A DNA stretch of 64,000 bases from Chrysomallon squamiferum (GCA_012295275.1 CM022673.1:27163761-27227760), one strand, 5' to 3'; positions 41,764 through 55,600 are shown, numbered from the stretch's first letter. Numbers and translations are program-made. The notes: generated by a model from the letters alone, not told the origin.

Positions 41764-41814
<51 letters not shown>

Positions 41815-41840
41815 ATAAATGTACTCTCTCTCTCTCTCAA
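41757..41840. repeat. (CT)n microsatellite downstream of KCTD gene
   Basis: Two CT runs separated by AATAAATGTA; lies in the 3' UTR or 3' flank of the KCTD gene. A possible poly(A) signal on the minus strand is at 41632-41627. Confidence 0.9.
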
Positions 41841-41878
41841 TATATGTATGTATATATGTATTTTTACATAAACAAAAA

Positions 41879-42610
41879 TCAAAGATACTGGATCTGTGCA
41901 TTCGTACAAACAGGCAGCACAGCTCCTTCTACAATCTGAATACTCCACAGATCTCTGTAACTCTGCTCCACTATCAGACAGTTAACTAGACACTTGTCAT
42001 ATCCTGATGACGACGACAGATCTGAACTTTCTAACTTCCAGCCTCGGTTTCGCAACATTTCTCCTAACCGTAAACGGGAGTTACTGCCAATGAGTTCGAC
42101 CTCAGTAAAGTCGCTTCCATTTTTCACAGCAAGCTTCTCCATAGCGTCTGCACCAACAAGGTACTCTGGAAGTGTCACGATGACATCTTTTTGTCCTGAC
42201 AGTATAGTCTTTATTCGTGAATTATTTGTTGGCATTGTCGCTGTGGATCCTGTCCTTAGTTCAATCACCTCCAAGTTGTATGTCACATATTTTGGATTCT
42301 GCTGTTCCTTAAGGTGTGTTATTGCATCAATAAGTGGACTGATCTGATAAAAGTCTGCCTCTGTCATTAACAGATCATAATCTTTGAAATCGGTTGGAAG
42401 AGCTAGTCGAGATGATCGCAAGAAATTCAAAATGTATCTGAAAATTTCCCCATCTCTGTCGATAAAGAAATTTCCACTTGCATCCACAGTTGATGGAAAT
42501 GCCCCACTTACCATTGCTCCCAACATGGAATCTGGATATTTGCTAAGTGTATGTCTGGTTGTTGTGTAGACTGTCCCTCCTACATTTAAAGTAACTGGTG
42601 ATCCATCCAT
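41879..42610 (-). CDS. KCTD6/21-like BTB (T1) domain protein
   Basis: Adaptor of the potassium-channel-tetramerisation-domain family. The BTB domain at about residues 4-100 has VTLNVGGTVYTTTRHTL, YPDSMLGAMVSG, NFFIDRDGEIFRYILNFLR and EADFYQISPLI, all closest in memory to KCTD6 and KCTD21. Those bind cullin-3 and serve as substrate adaptors for HDAC1 degradation in vertebrates. The C-terminal half (100-243) is a KCTD-type second domain ending in AQIQYL. The whole 243-residue coding region is one exon. The start ATG at 42610 is chosen because the in-frame extension upstream is AT/AGT repeat DNA and an acceptor (TTATTTACAG) lies about 37 bases before it. This implies a spliced 5' UTR exon nearer the choline kinase gene. 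Exact KCTD orthology is uncertain. Confidence 0.88.
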   Translation of the reverse strand: MDGSPVTLNVGGTVYTTTRHTLSKYPDSMLGAMVSGAFPSTVDASGNFFIDRDGEIFRYILNFLRSSRLALPTDFKDYDLLMTEADFYQISPLIDAITHLKEQQNPKYVTYNLEVIELRTGSTATMPTNNSRIKTILSGQKDVIVTLPEYLVGADAMEKLAVKNGSDFTEVELIGSNSRLRLGEMLRNRGWKLESSDLSSSSGYDKCLVNCLIVEQSYRDLWSIQIVEGAVLPVCTNAQIQYL

Positions 42611-43288
42611 ACTTTTTGTCTGATCCCTTAAATTAGGTTTATGTATCTGTAAATAATCATAATAATAATAATGTAGCCGTGGTAATAGTAGTAATATTAA
42701 TAATAACAGTAATACTAGTAGTAGTAGGAGCAGCAGCAATAACGAGCGTGGCAGTAGTAGGAGTTGCACTATTAATACTAGCAGAAGCAAATTAAAACGA
42801 TTTTGTACATAAACATATCCTTTGATTTTGTTTTCGTTAACAAAAAACGTCCTGTCTGGTTTTATGGAAACACGGAAAGAAAACGAAACTTGTTTTAATA
42901 ATTGTTAGCATTGTCGTCAATAAATACTTTATATTTTTACCCCCAAAAATGTTGTCAATAAACGAAAATAACCACTAATGAAATCACAAAAGACTATTAC
43001 TAAGAACCTAAAAATGACTTCATTCGTAAGGATTTGCTGTTCCCTCACCGAGCTGTCATCATGTCACACGTGTAAAACGTAGAATTATTTCCCTTTGGCT
43101 TTTAAAGTACTTTTTCACTTTGTATTGGTACTCGTCCATTCTGCGAATATATTAAGAATACATTAAAAGCGACAGAAAAACACTTTCGAAAAACCGGTGT
43201 ATTCGCTAAGACTAAGAAGAGTGTTGTTTACCTATTAACATGTGAGATTGATTCTTGACATCATCTCACGCACACTGTTTGCTATTCA
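42611..43288. promoter_or_regulatory. Shared head-to-head region, KCTD gene / choline kinase
   Basis: The two coding regions diverge from this 680-base stretch. It contains the KCTD 5' UTR acceptor, an imperfect AGT/AAT triplet tract (about 42655-42790) and, further right, less repetitive sequence expected to hold both promoters. No core promoter motif was identified with confidence. Confidence 0.45.
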
Positions 43289-44137
43289 ATGAATGTAGGA
43301 CATAATTTGCATATGAACCTTGGTCAGCTGTACAACATGCGGCCCTTGTTATTCTTTCAGAAATTACTGCGTGTTGTAGCAGCGTGGTTCGGATTAAAAA
43401 GAGAGACGGTCATCATGTCCATCGACAAAGATGAAATAGACGATGCAGAAGTTCGTCTTAAAGCTTACCGCTGGTGTCGAGATTCTCTTCATGGGTCGTG
43501 GGCCAACGTTGAGGAAAACGACATAGTCGTCAAACGTCTGAGGTACTGCGTTATTATTATTAGAAATCAGTTATTAAAAAACGGGTTTTGTTTTATTTTT
43601 CAATAAGTTTTGCTATAAGATGATTTTAATTTATTCACTTTTTGTGTTTTAGTGAATTAATTTAATTTACAAATTATTTTGAATTATTTTTATTTATTTA
43701 TTTATTTACAATAAAACAATTTTTGAAATAAATAAATAAATAAAATAGATGATGAAATAGAAGTATGCATTATGATGAACAAATATACAGGGACAGAGTA
43801 TACACCAAAAAAATCCCATTTTTCTCTAATTAATAAGACATTTTCATTATATGCAAAGATTTCAGAACTGTTGTTGTTATTTTATTATTATGATTATTAT
43901 TATTATTATATATATATTTTTTGTACTTAATTATAATTGTTGAAATAAAGACAGTCAGTATACATGTACTTGTAATCAGTGATCAGTAATGTTGCCTCAA
44001 AAATGATAATCACAATTCTTTTTCCAACATGTTTTGTATACCTAACAATATCAAATTTTCTAATACAAATATTTGAATGTTGTTTAAAGTAATACATACA
44101 TACATACATACATACATACACACATACACACATACAC

Positions 44138-44169
<32 letters not shown>

Positions 44170-44900
44170 ACATATATACATACATACATACATACATACA
44201 TACATACACACACATAGATACAGTCATACATACACATACATACAGTCATACATAAACACATATAGACACATACATACACACACACACACATATATTGAAT
44301 AATGTGATCTCAGTTTAAATAAAGATACATATAAATATTTTACTAACACTTTAAAAACCAACAACAAAAGAAACAAACAAACATACAAAATTTACTAATA
44401 TTCTAATTTTTTATTTTCTGCAGTATCACAGGATAAAGTTACATCCATTAATACTTTTTTTATTATTTTCCTTCTTGATTTCACAGTACAAAAGTAATGA
44501 AATGTCCCTTTGAAGTTGATACAGATGCAATTGTTTCTGTGTGTATGTGATGTGAATACAAAACTCTACTGCCATCAGTTTAAGATACTCATATTGATTA
44601 GCAATAAATGATTGTTTATATCTACATTCCCATAGAAAGGGGTAAAACATGTACCCTGGTCTTTGTCAAAACTGCCACAAGGCAAATGTATTGCCAGGAG
44701 AAAGTAATTAACTGGAAAGATTGATCATCTGATCTGTTTTGTCTCAAGGTTTAAATTATTATCATGCTAAAAGCAAGTATATTTTAGGCAGCAATATTTT
44801 TAATTGTTTAGCTTATTTTATTTACTCCCTTTTATTTCATTATTATTATAATTGTTGTTGTTGTTATTGTTATTGTTCATTATTGTTATACTTCTTCTTA

Positions 44901-44963
<63 letters not shown>

Positions 44964-47900
44964 TTATTCATAACATTAATCTTCTTAAAACTATTTCTTA
45001 TGATATTTTTAAAATATATCCCCCTGAAATAGTAGAGTTAACTTTATTATTAAAATAGGTATCTGATAACCACACAGTTGAATTACATACAGGCTAAACA
45101 AATATTTATTTTGGCTTAATCACCGACTCCCAGAAAAGTAAATATGTCAGATTACAGACCCAGTATAATTACTGTGAGGAATTTATTATGAATATAACCA
45201 CACTGATTAATTAAAAATAAAATAAGAGAAGATTATAGTATTTAAAAATAAAAATTAAAAAACAAAATAAAAGCTGCTTGTAAACAAAAGATAAAATAAT
45301 AATAATAAACAGAAGCTAAATTATAAAAAAATAAACAAAAAGAAGTGAAAAATTGATTTTTTCTTTCTTAATATTAGTTGACCCAATGTTTAAATGAAAA
45401 CAAGACAAGTCTGCTTATTTTCTTTTTAAACAAATAAATGATGTGTTTTTAGTTGTAAAATTAATAGTTTTAAATGTATGAATATATCCAACATGCAGAA
45501 CATTTGATGAGGATTATGGACACCCATTTGCAAACTAAAAATATGTTTTCTGTGTTGAAATATGTAAATCAATAACTTTTATCTACAATTCAGATCTCAT
45601 GGAACATTTGTAAGTTTTAAAAATGTTATTATTAAAAGAAGAAAAAAGAGTGTGTAGTACATTCAGAATAACAAATGAGTTTTTAAAATATAATAGTGTA
45701 GTACATTATATGGCCAGTATCTTTCAGAACAAGTTAAAATTTGAATGACAGAATGTTTGTTTGTTCTGGCTCAGAAGTATTTACTATTATTTGTCTTCAT
45801 GGTATTTCCTTCTTTTTTTTTCTTTTTTTTTTATGTGGTATCAGAACTTGGTTGGAATGGTGAAAAAAAGAAGAGGAAAACCATGTGTTTATTTAATAAT
45901 ATTGAACATATGTTTAGATCTATATAATTCTGGACAATTTATTTAGTACCATTCAAAAGACGAAAGATATGATCGCTGTATTCTGAGCTGTTCTTTTTCA
46001 TTTAGCAGCAAGAAACTTTTATGTGTACCATCCCACAGACAGAATATACCACATACAACAGTTGTTTATTATTTTAGCATTCAAATATTTATTAAGTGCT
46101 TTATTTTTTTTGTATTTACTTATTGTTTGGTATTTACCTTTGGTTTGACACCCAGTAGCTGGTCTGTTGTTAAATATGATTCATTCATACATTTTATTTT
46201 AGACTTTTTTTTTTCTTTTTTTCTTTTTCTCCAGTGGTGGCCTCACAAACTACCTTTACTTGTGTTACCTTCCATCAGACACAGAACTGAAACCATCTGA
46301 GCCACGCTGTGTTTTGCTGAGGGTTTACGGACACATAGCAAAAACTAGTAAAGAATTTGTAGTTCACAATTCTGTTGTGTTTGCCATTTTGTCAGAAAAA
46401 GGACTTGGACCAAAGCTCTATGGAATTTACCACGATGGCCGCATTGAAGAATACATTCCGGTATGAAAACACTCATTTCTTTTAAATTTTTTAATAGCTG
46501 ATCAAGTTAATTTCTGTATCTGTTCAGAGTTTGCATTTTTTTTAAAGCTACAAAGTACAATGGTGTTTATGTTACACTGACTGAACTAATTATTTTTAAT
46601 CCTTTGACTGTGCAGATCACATAATTAATGTGCAACAAGATTGATAAAAGATTCAGATTTCGACAAAAATTTAATATTTTGATGACCAAAATACAGTTTC
46701 AAGCAAAACGAAAACAAATTCACAACAAGAAGCAGTGATTTGTTAAAGTATTATTTGAACTCATTTTCATTATTTCTTTATTTTCAGACTAAGCCTTTAA
46801 GGCGTACAGACTTGCACCATCCTAAAATTTCACATCTCATTGCTAAAAAATTAGCGCACTTTCATAGTTTGGATATGCCACTCTGCAAAGAGCCACGTTG
46901 GCTTTACAACATCATCAATGGGTAAAATAAAACTTGTTACTTAGTAAAATCTAAATATCTTAGTTCATATCAAACAGTTACATACCCTGCTAACTCAACA
47001 GGCAAACAACCAAAATGATGATTATCACACGTAAAGCAAAAATTCTAAATAAAAATTGTTTATGAACTAAAATGAATAATGTTGTCTTGAGATTCAGATT
47101 AAGAATTAAATACTGTTGTTGTTAATGTTATAATTAATTTAAACAACCTGAATTAATAAAAAGATGTTTTGATTATAGATGGGTTCAAGAAATACAGAAT
47201 AACTTTGCCAACAGTCTTCTGAGAAATCCACAAGTGACAAAAGTTTTGTCAGTTGATTTACAAGAAGAGTTAGACTCTTTAATGTGAGTATTGGAGGACT
47301 TATTTTAATCTTGCTGTTTCACAACTAGTTCATTATTTATCATCAAATATGGATAGACCAACAAAGAGAGGAAGGTGTATGGATATTATTTCACTTAGTG
47401 CACATAATGCTGTATTCTGCTGTACATAATGATAATGCTTTAAACTATTTTTTTTATTATATTATTATTATATATATATATTTTTTTTTTGACCGTTTGT
47501 AGATTGTATTGTCATTTGTATGCATATTTTCATTGAATTTTTTTGTTTAAGTAGTTTTTTGATTACTGTGATATAAATAGATATTTTACACTTTAAAGTT
47601 TATCTGTATTAGTATATATTAACTGCTTTTTCTCAATTTTTAGGAAATATTTCATTACAATTGTATCTTAAGAAATCTTTCGTCTTACAAAAATGAAATT
47701 ATAATCAGAAATTATAATCAGATGAATAATGTTAACTGTTTTATTTAATTTTCAGAAAACTGACCTACTGATATGAAACGTGTTTTTTATTTTATTTTCA
47801 GGAAGATATTATCTCAAGTCACGTCACCAGTAGTGTTTTGTCACAATGATTTACAAGAAGGTGGGTGTGGTCTCTGACTGATAAAACAGTTTTATGTGTA

Positions 47901-48689
47901 TGTATGTGTGTGTATGTATATTAGTTTCTCTTGCAATACAGAATATTTTTATTTTTCTGTTTTTTTTTTTTTTTTTTATTAATGATCATGTCAGAGCATT
48001 TCTTAGTGTATTAGTAAACAGTGTAATTTTTTGTGTTGATGTCTGAATGTGTTAGCTTGTTAATAAAACTGTTTCTTTGCATTAATGTATGAATCTGTTA
48101 GTCTGTTAGTAAAACAGTATTTCTTTGTGTTTATGTAGCATGCAGGAAAATGTGTTTCTTTGTGTTAATGTATGAATCTGTTAGTATGTTAGTAAAACAG
48201 TATTTCTTTGTGTTTATCTTAATTTGTTAATAAGACAGTGCATTTCTTTGTGTTAATGTATAAAATGACAGTAAAATGATGTATTTATTTGTATTAATGT
48301 ATGAATGTTTTTATTTTATCATGCTAATAAAACACTGTGCTTCTTTGTGTTAATGTATGAATGTCTTTATGTTAGTGTGTTAGTAAAACAGTGTGTGATT
48401 GGGTGTTACAGATAGATGGATAACAAAAACCCCAAAGATGCTTAAATATTTGTTTTATTGTTTAAGGAAACATGCTGTATCTGGAGAAGAATCCAGACGA
48501 ATCTCGACAAATGACTGTTATTGACTGGGAGTACTGTAGTTACAACTACAGGTAGAAAATGTTAATCTTTGTACACATCTTGTCAAAAAACAACTCATGT
48601 TGTGTGTTTAATATTTAAACAAGCAAACAAAATTAATTTCTATGATGTAGTTCTTTTTCTGTCATTTTCAGCATCTCTCTCTCTCTCTC

Positions 48690-48731
<42 letters not shown>

Positions 48732-48776
48732 GCCTCTCTCTCGCTCTCTCTCTCTCTCTCTAGCTCTCTCTCTCTC

Positions 48777-48807
<31 letters not shown>

Positions 48808-51049
48808 TTTTTTCTTTCTCTGAATATTATAATACAAACACTAGTTTTTAAATAGTTTTTCTTTAGGACACAGCTTTATAACTTTACAAACTTTATAACT
48901 TTATGCCTTTGTGGAAACAAAATATGTTTTCTGTAAATACACAGCCTGCAGAAATTGTGTAAAGTTTTATATATCCTTGTATCTCCAGCTGCTTATTATT
49001 TTTATTAAATTTACTCTTTTCTTTTTTCAGAGGTTTTGATTTTGGTAATCATTTCATAGAATGGTGTTATGATTATGCAGACACTCCTGATCCTCCATAT
49101 TTCAGTTACCATCCTGAAGATTTTCCATCACGAAAACATCAGGTGGGTGATGTTCTGCAGTTTCAATCTGTTAATGATCAAAATACAACACAAAGAGACT
49201 TTATAGTTTATAATGTTTTACTGTTGCCAATATATTACTATTACTACTACTACTACTACTAATGAAGAACTGAAAATATTGATCTTTTATCTTTCTCTGA
49301 ATTAGGACTGATGCATGACAAATTAATCCTATGAAGTAAATTAAATGCATCACTTTATCATTGCCAGAACAGCATGCTTGCATTTAAAATTAAATGGTTA
49401 AAAAAAGAAAGATGTCTTATCAGCTGCTACAGCTGTTGTCAAAAAATGAAATATAAACAATTCTAGTATTGATGTTTATATGTATTACAGTTAGCAGTAT
49501 GGAGTGTTTTGTATAGCTGCATTCTGATTTTAATTAAAGTTTAAAGAATTTGGCATTAATGAATGTCTATATATTTTAGTGGCTTTTTTGCTAGTTATTT
49601 GATTTTTGTTAAAAAAAATTGTTTTTCAAATGCAGTGTATCGACACATTCGTACTGATTTCAGTTAGCTCTGTGTCAGTTATCTCATTCTTAATTTGTAT
49701 GTTTTCTGTCTGTCCCATCTTTAGCAATTTTGTTATTAATTAAAAGCTATTACAATGCAATATGGTTTTCCTGTCTTCGTCAAGATGCATGTTAAAGAAA
49801 TATCTTTTTGCAAATTGGTAAGAGTAATCTACAAATTAATAACAGTCATTTACATTTCTCTTACAACAAAATCATAAAGACAGTTAGATTCTGTTAAATA
49901 AAAGTAAACAGTCATCATTTATTTATTTATATGAGCATTCATTCCTCTCCATTCCATTTATTTGATTACTTATATATTATTTGGATTGCAGTTAAGTTAG
50001 AAGACTGTAAAATTATTACCTGTAATTTCAACCCTTACAGTTAACAAAACAGATGTTACAGGAAAATAATCCCTGTATTTTTTTCTGATTTATTTTTATT
50101 AGTTTATTTTCAAATCAAGCCTCACTGTTACTATTTTCAACTCTGAATTATAAAAATTAGCTTCAGTTAGTTCACAAAAAAAATAAAATAATAATAATGA
50201 GAAGAATAATAATATTAATAATAATAATTATTTGAAATTGTCTTCAAGATCAAAAACTTTATTGGTGGGGTTGGAATTAGTCATGGTATTAATTTTATTA
50301 TTGTTGTTGTTTTTATTTTTGCATTTTGTTGGCTTATGTACATTTTTTCAGATGTGCATGTTGCTGCAGTTTTCGTAAATGTAAGCATATGTTTTGTGGC
50401 GTTTTTATTTTATAATAACAATAACAACCTAGATTTGTGATCAGTACACATTAAATAATCGTGTGATAAATAGAACTAATATATCTCTTGCTTAGATCGT
50501 TGAAGCAAGGTCTGTTATTGTTCTGCACATTTCATGTATCACTCATAATTAGTTTCGAAGTGCTTCTATAGTTTTTTTTTATTTTACTGTGTGTGTGTAC
50601 ATGACATAGTATTAAGTCTGTTTCCTGCACATGAAAGAGATTCACAAACGAATGCAGTCTAATTAATTACTTGAATGATGGTAGTTGTTTTAATGTTGGT
50701 CACAGTTTGCTGAAATATGTAATAAAACTTGTCACTCAGCTTTGTTATAACATTGTCTCTTTATCTTCCTGAATACAATATTAGAATATCATTTAATGCT
50801 CGGTTCACTGCCGAAGACAGTTGGAATGTTAACTATGTATGTATTTGCAGATATATGATCATAATAAGTGTGCCCCACATTTACACATACATGTTCACAC
50901 ATACTATGTTCAGATAAATGTAGTCACAGGCACAGACACATAACATACACAAATATATATATGCAGGTAAACATATAAATACATACAGATATCGTGCGAC
51001 ATACACATATGCATTCATGGAAATACATAGACACCAAGCATGTACAGAA

Positions 51050-51084
<35 letters not shown>

Positions 51085-53241
51085 AAAAACCTGGATGCAG
51101 AAAACAGAAATCAAAGAAACTTGTGCATTTTGTCTAGTCTCAGTCAAAGTTTACTAATTACAAAATCTTTTCCTGGTTCACCATCTGTTTAAAATCATTA
51201 ATACCTCAGGCAATTTAGTTTTATTTTGGTTTGGTTGTGAATGAGAGAGAATAGCAGAAGACATGATACCTAGAAAAATTGACTGTTTGGTGCTGGTAGC
51301 ATATTGGACTCACTGCTAAACACAGTTGCACATTTATTCTGAATTTGTAGATTCTTAAGCTGCAGTAGATATATACATATACAGATATGATACAGAATGT
51401 TACCTTTGGTGGTAGAAAAAACTAATGTCCTAATTTTGTACAGAGCATTTATATGTATCATTGTTTTCAACACAGATTCCAATCTTTGCTAATAATGAGG
51501 TATTGCAACAGTAGCAGAGTTTGTTTTTATTAGTAGTTTTTTTGTTTTTGTGTATCTAAAATGGGTGTATCAAAAAAGAGAAAGAATGTCATTATTTATA
51601 CATTCTCAACTATGTGTTAATTTATTGTCACACATATTATTAGCTAACAATAACAGCTAAAATAAAAGAAAAAAGAAACACACACAAAAAAAAAGAAAAA
51701 AATTCAAAATAGTTTATTATTTTACTGAGTACTGTTTATTTCTGTCTCTATCAGAAAATTATATTGTAGGATTTTAAAATGTTTGTGTAGTACATTATTC
51801 ATTTTCTTATTTTCTCTTCCTTTCCATTTTTTTAGTTTTGTTTTTACTCATTATTTTTTATTTTTTATTTTTATTTTTTTTCATTTTATTTTCTTTAATT
51901 CTTTGTTGCTTTTACTATATTTTAACTATTACTAAATATTTAAAAATCTGTGATCTTTGCCTCAATATTTTGTGTTTTTAATATATTACAACAGTTTATT
52001 TATATTTGTAAAAAAAAAAAAAAATAATAATAATAATTATAATAATTCAAGTCAGAAAAATGTTATAAAAGTATTTATTTTTAAAAAAAAAAGGAAAAGG
52101 TTTTGTTTTCCTAGAGTTGAAATCTAAATTAGAAATTAACAGTCAAATAAGCTGAAGGTAATTTAGTGAAATAATTAATTATGAAATTTTTTTTTTTTTT
52201 TAAATAAATAACAAATGTGACTGTATATGGATATTAACATGCATAAACAACGGTTTACCATATGTTGATGACATACAACTATAAATAAATTAAATAAAAG
52301 CTTTGGGAGGGGTTATTTACTGAATATTTTAAGTAATTATAAATCATCTGGTATTCTCTATTAATGAAAACCTCCCACTGTGCTGGTACATAACTAAATA
52401 AATGTTAAAAAAAAAAGAAGAGTAAAGATATAAACCCACCTGCCACTAAACATGTGCTGTTTTTATGTTTAAGCATTGATTTTTCAAAAACTGTTTGACG
52501 TTTCCTCTTTCATTTGAATGTAAAAATACCTTTTGTGTTCTTTTTATGGGCAAGTTATATGTAATACAATTTGTGTTTTGCATACAAATTCCAACATAAA
52601 AAACCCTAAAAACAGCTTTATGTATGTATATGCATATATAATGATGTATATGTATACATATATGTATATACATAGATATATGTATTCCGTTATTAATACA
52701 GTCAAAAATATATATACATATATACATTTTTTTTGGTTTGTTTCTCGTTTTTGTTTTGTTCTTTCTGGTACTGTGTTGTGTGTAAAATGTGATATTTTCT
52801 GTTTCAGTACGAGTTTTTCCAAGAATACCTGACAGCCTCAGGAAAAACAGACTTCACAGACAGAGACCTTGCTAACATGTACGAAGAAGCCAATACATAC
52901 GTGCTGGCCTCCCATTTCCTCTGGGGCGCATGGTCGCTGGTCCAGTCACAGACCTGTGTCATAAAGTTTGGATATCTGGTGAGAAATTGGTGTATTTTGA
53001 AATAAATATTTTCTTGATTGCTATTCATATATGATTGAGAGATAAAAGATTATTTACAAATAAGCTTGAATTTGAGCTTGTGATAATGAGCTTGTATGTA
53101 GCATCAGTAATGAAAAGGTTAAGTATTCAAACCAAATACTTGTTTGTGTTCTACATGTGTGTGTGTGTGTGAACATGTGCATGCCAGTATGCTTGCATGT
53201 GTAAGTAACTGAGAAATTGATTAATTTACTGTTTCAGGATC

Positions 53242-53272
<31 letters not shown>

Positions 53273-53383
53273 TTTTCAATTTAATATTTTGCTTTCTCTT
53301 TATTTCAGGAATATGCTTTAAGCAGATTTGAGGCCTATTTTCAAATGAAAGAACAGCTTCCTTTTCTGGAATTCCATGAATGA
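43289..53383 (+). CDS. CHKA: Choline kinase (choline/ethanolamine kinase family), complete
   Basis: Cytosolic kinase that phosphorylates choline with ATP, the first step of the CDP-choline route to phosphatidylcholine. Exons: 43289-43542, 46235-46460, 46788-46921, 47179-47283, 47802-47860, 48467-48551, 49031-49142, 52808-52978, 53309-53383. All phases agree. An ATP-loop region [14 protein letters not shown] is followed by VLLRVYG, the Brenner-type catalytic motif HNDLQEGNMLY and the choline-kinase motif [28 protein letters not shown] and DWEY fit CHKA/CHKB, not ethanolamine kinase (which I recall as HNDLLCKN and FIDYEY). Two in-frame starts are possible: 43289 (406 residues, with a hydrophobic stretch) or 43415 (MSIDKDEID, 364 residues). 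The first is given as the longest, but the second is equally plausible. A poly(A) signal is at 53666-53671. Introns 2 and 8 are the largest landmarks, about 2.7 kb and 3.7 kb. Confidence 0.93.
44092..44292. repeat. (CATA)n/(CA)n microsatellite in choline kinase intron 1
   Basis: CATA and CA units with a few GTCATA interruptions. The cysteine-rich reading frames on the opposite strand are repeat translations. Confidence 0.95.
44845..44955. repeat. (ATT)n microsatellite in choline kinase intron 1
   Basis: About 25 ATT units preceded by TTG/TTA variants. Confidence 0.95.
47995..48405 (+). repeat. Degenerate minisatellite in choline kinase intron 5
   Basis: Roughly seven copies of a 50-60 base unit built on TTTCTTTGTGTTAATGTATG, AATCTGTTAGT and AATAAAACAGT. 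The array ends about 60 bases before the acceptor of the exon encoding NMLYLEK. Confidence 0.8.
48670..48810. repeat. (CT)n microsatellite in choline kinase intron 6
   Basis: CT run with CCCT, GCTC and AGCTC breaks; intronic. Confidence 0.95.
51043..51082. repeat. (CA)n microsatellite in choline kinase intron 7
   Basis: About 17 CA units in a region rich in ACATA sequence. Confidence 0.9.
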
Positions 53384-54320
53384 AAAGTTTTTATTTCATT
53401 CAAATTCTTCAATTTTATCCAGAATATTCGATTAATCCATATGAACTGCAGTCAGTTTATGCATTTTTTTTAATGTATTTGCATATTAATATTTCTTTTT
53501 TAGTACATAAATTTATTTTCTTTATTATTATTCTTAATAAGTATTCTTAATATTTCTTTCATTTAATGCTTCACTACTTGTTAGATTATATTCATAAACA
53601 GAATATGTTAATTATGATTCTAAAATAATTAATTCATTAGGGGAAAAAAAAAAAATACTTATTGAAATAAATGACACACTAAGAAAATAGATAAGATTTT
53701 TATTGATAAACAAAATATATTAATTGTGATTCTAAGATAATTAATTATTCTTGAAAAAAATTAACAAAGAAGATTACAGTTTAAATATCACTGAATTAAC
53801 CAGGTTTTTAAAAAAATATTTTAAAAAAATTAAGAAATTCATTTAAATGTTTATTTGCTAAAGGAGATGAATTGTTATTATTATTCTTGCTTTGATGGGT
53901 TAAGAAAGAAAGAAAGATGGTTTTGTCAAAATATTTTAAACATTTAAAATTTATAAATATTTTCATGTGATTTCGATTTGCTGTTCCCCTGTTTTCATAT
54001 AGAGATGTATCAGCTAAGTCTTTAACAATGCACAAATTTCCACATTATTTATTGCTCCCAGTATTTTTATATGTTTTGTTACTTTTTTTTTTTTTTTTTT
54101 TTTTTTTATTTTTTTATAGTTAGGTTTGATTCTTTGATAATAACATTCAATGCTTACTCAGATATTATTAATAATTATTGCCACTGAAAGCTTTAAATTG
54201 AGGTTTAAATAAAGAAGAGTTCAGATTAATCATGTACCATTATTGCTTAACTTTGAATAGCCTTCCAGACTAAAAATAATTTTTTATGTCATAAATCTAA
54301 CATTCCCTTAAGGATTATAA

Positions 54321-54321
<1 letters not shown>

Positions 54322-54400
<79 letters not shown>
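54322..54400. repeat. (GT)n microsatellite
   Basis: About 39 GT units with a single GC interruption, downstream of the choline kinase gene. Confidence 0.97.
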
Positions 54401-54941
54401 TTCATTTTAACATTTAATTAATACATTGTGATAAATAAAACTGCTTATAAATGAAGTCGATCAAGTTTCTTTTTCTTTCTTTTTTCTTTATTGTTCCATA
54501 ATTATAATATTGATAGTTTTATTTTAGTTTCAGCTAATATATTTTTATTTTAAAAATTTTGTTTTATTTCTTGATTATTTTTAAAGTATGTGTTATACTC
54601 TTAATACAATATTCTTATTTATTTTATATATTTTTTTACTTTCATTCTTTTTTATTATATTTTTCAGGTTTTTGTTATTCATATATTTTTATTTTTATTT
54701 TAAAAAGGTTTTATTTTCTGTGTCATCTTCAGTTATGATTTTTTTTTTTTTCTTTTTTTTTTAATTGTTTTATTTTATTTTATTTTTTTACTTATTTTCT
54801 ATTTTTGTTTAATTGATTTTTATTGTTATTATTAATATTATTATAATTATTCAGTTATGGTTTTTGATGGTTTTTGTATTATTATGATTATTATGCATGT
54901 AGTGTGGAGTGTTATATACTAACATTAATCACAAGTACTAG

Positions 54942-55020
54942 ACAGTCTCAAAGTGCAGTGGTTAAAACTTGGTCTTCATACTGATAATCTGCAAGATTGC
55001 ATCTTTGCGTCATCTCCTTG
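54942..55020 (+). mobile_element. Possible tRNA-derived SINE relic, copy 1
   Basis: AAGTGCAGTGGTTAAAACTT resembles a tRNA A box in SINE context. About 30 bases on, AGATTGCATCT could be a decayed B box. The second copy at 55511-55600 shares both blocks in the opposite orientation. No intact tRNA fold is claimed. Confidence 0.35.
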
Positions 55021-55510
55021 ATTCACAGAGCATTAACATTTTTATAATGCTTAAAGAAACTAAGTAACTTTTAAAGTAACTATTATTAATTACAGCAGAG
55101 GGAAGTTGGACATTCTATACCAACAGTATCTCTGATAAATATTCTATTGTACTGATTCTGCTATTCATTGGTTTACTGGACTGTGAGCCCAAAAATAATG
55201 TGCCTAACAACTAGAACCAAAAAAAATAACTAGCAACAACAACAGCAACAATAAATTCGATAGTTAATATTTTGCATATTTAAATATTAATTCTAATTGG
55301 TTCATACATTCAACACTTTTGAAATTTTTTAACATTTAACTGGAGATTCAAATGTGTCTCCCTAGTACATATTTAAAAAAAATATGAGTCATCTTGTCAG
55401 AAGAGAGTTAATGTTTTACAAAGTTAGTGAGAAGACAGGATGTAGAAGTCTCTAACCTAGGATCTTTTAGCCAAAAAATATGTTGTGATTTTACAATTCC
55501 TTAAATAACT

Positions 55511-55600
55511 TGAGCAAAGTGAGCTGGTACTGAGATGCAATCTTTATGCCTATCAAGCCACAAGGTCAGAGGTTTAACCACAGACACTGGTCTAGTTAGT
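55511..55600 (-). mobile_element. Possible tRNA-derived SINE relic, copy 2
   Basis: Read on the minus strand: CTGTGGTTAAACCTCTGACC, then AGATTGCATCTCAGTACC. It matches copy 1 in both box regions and in their spacing. Confidence 0.35.

Noticed and set aside
41994-42569. Plus-strand frames opposite the KCTD exon
   Set aside because: Antisense shadows of a clear KCTD coding region.
43927-44291. Cys/Val/Tyr-rich frames on the minus strand
   Set aside because: Translation of CATA/CA repeats in a choline kinase intron.
44092-44292. CRISPR-like array
   Set aside because: Simple microsatellite without unique spacers in eukaryotic DNA.
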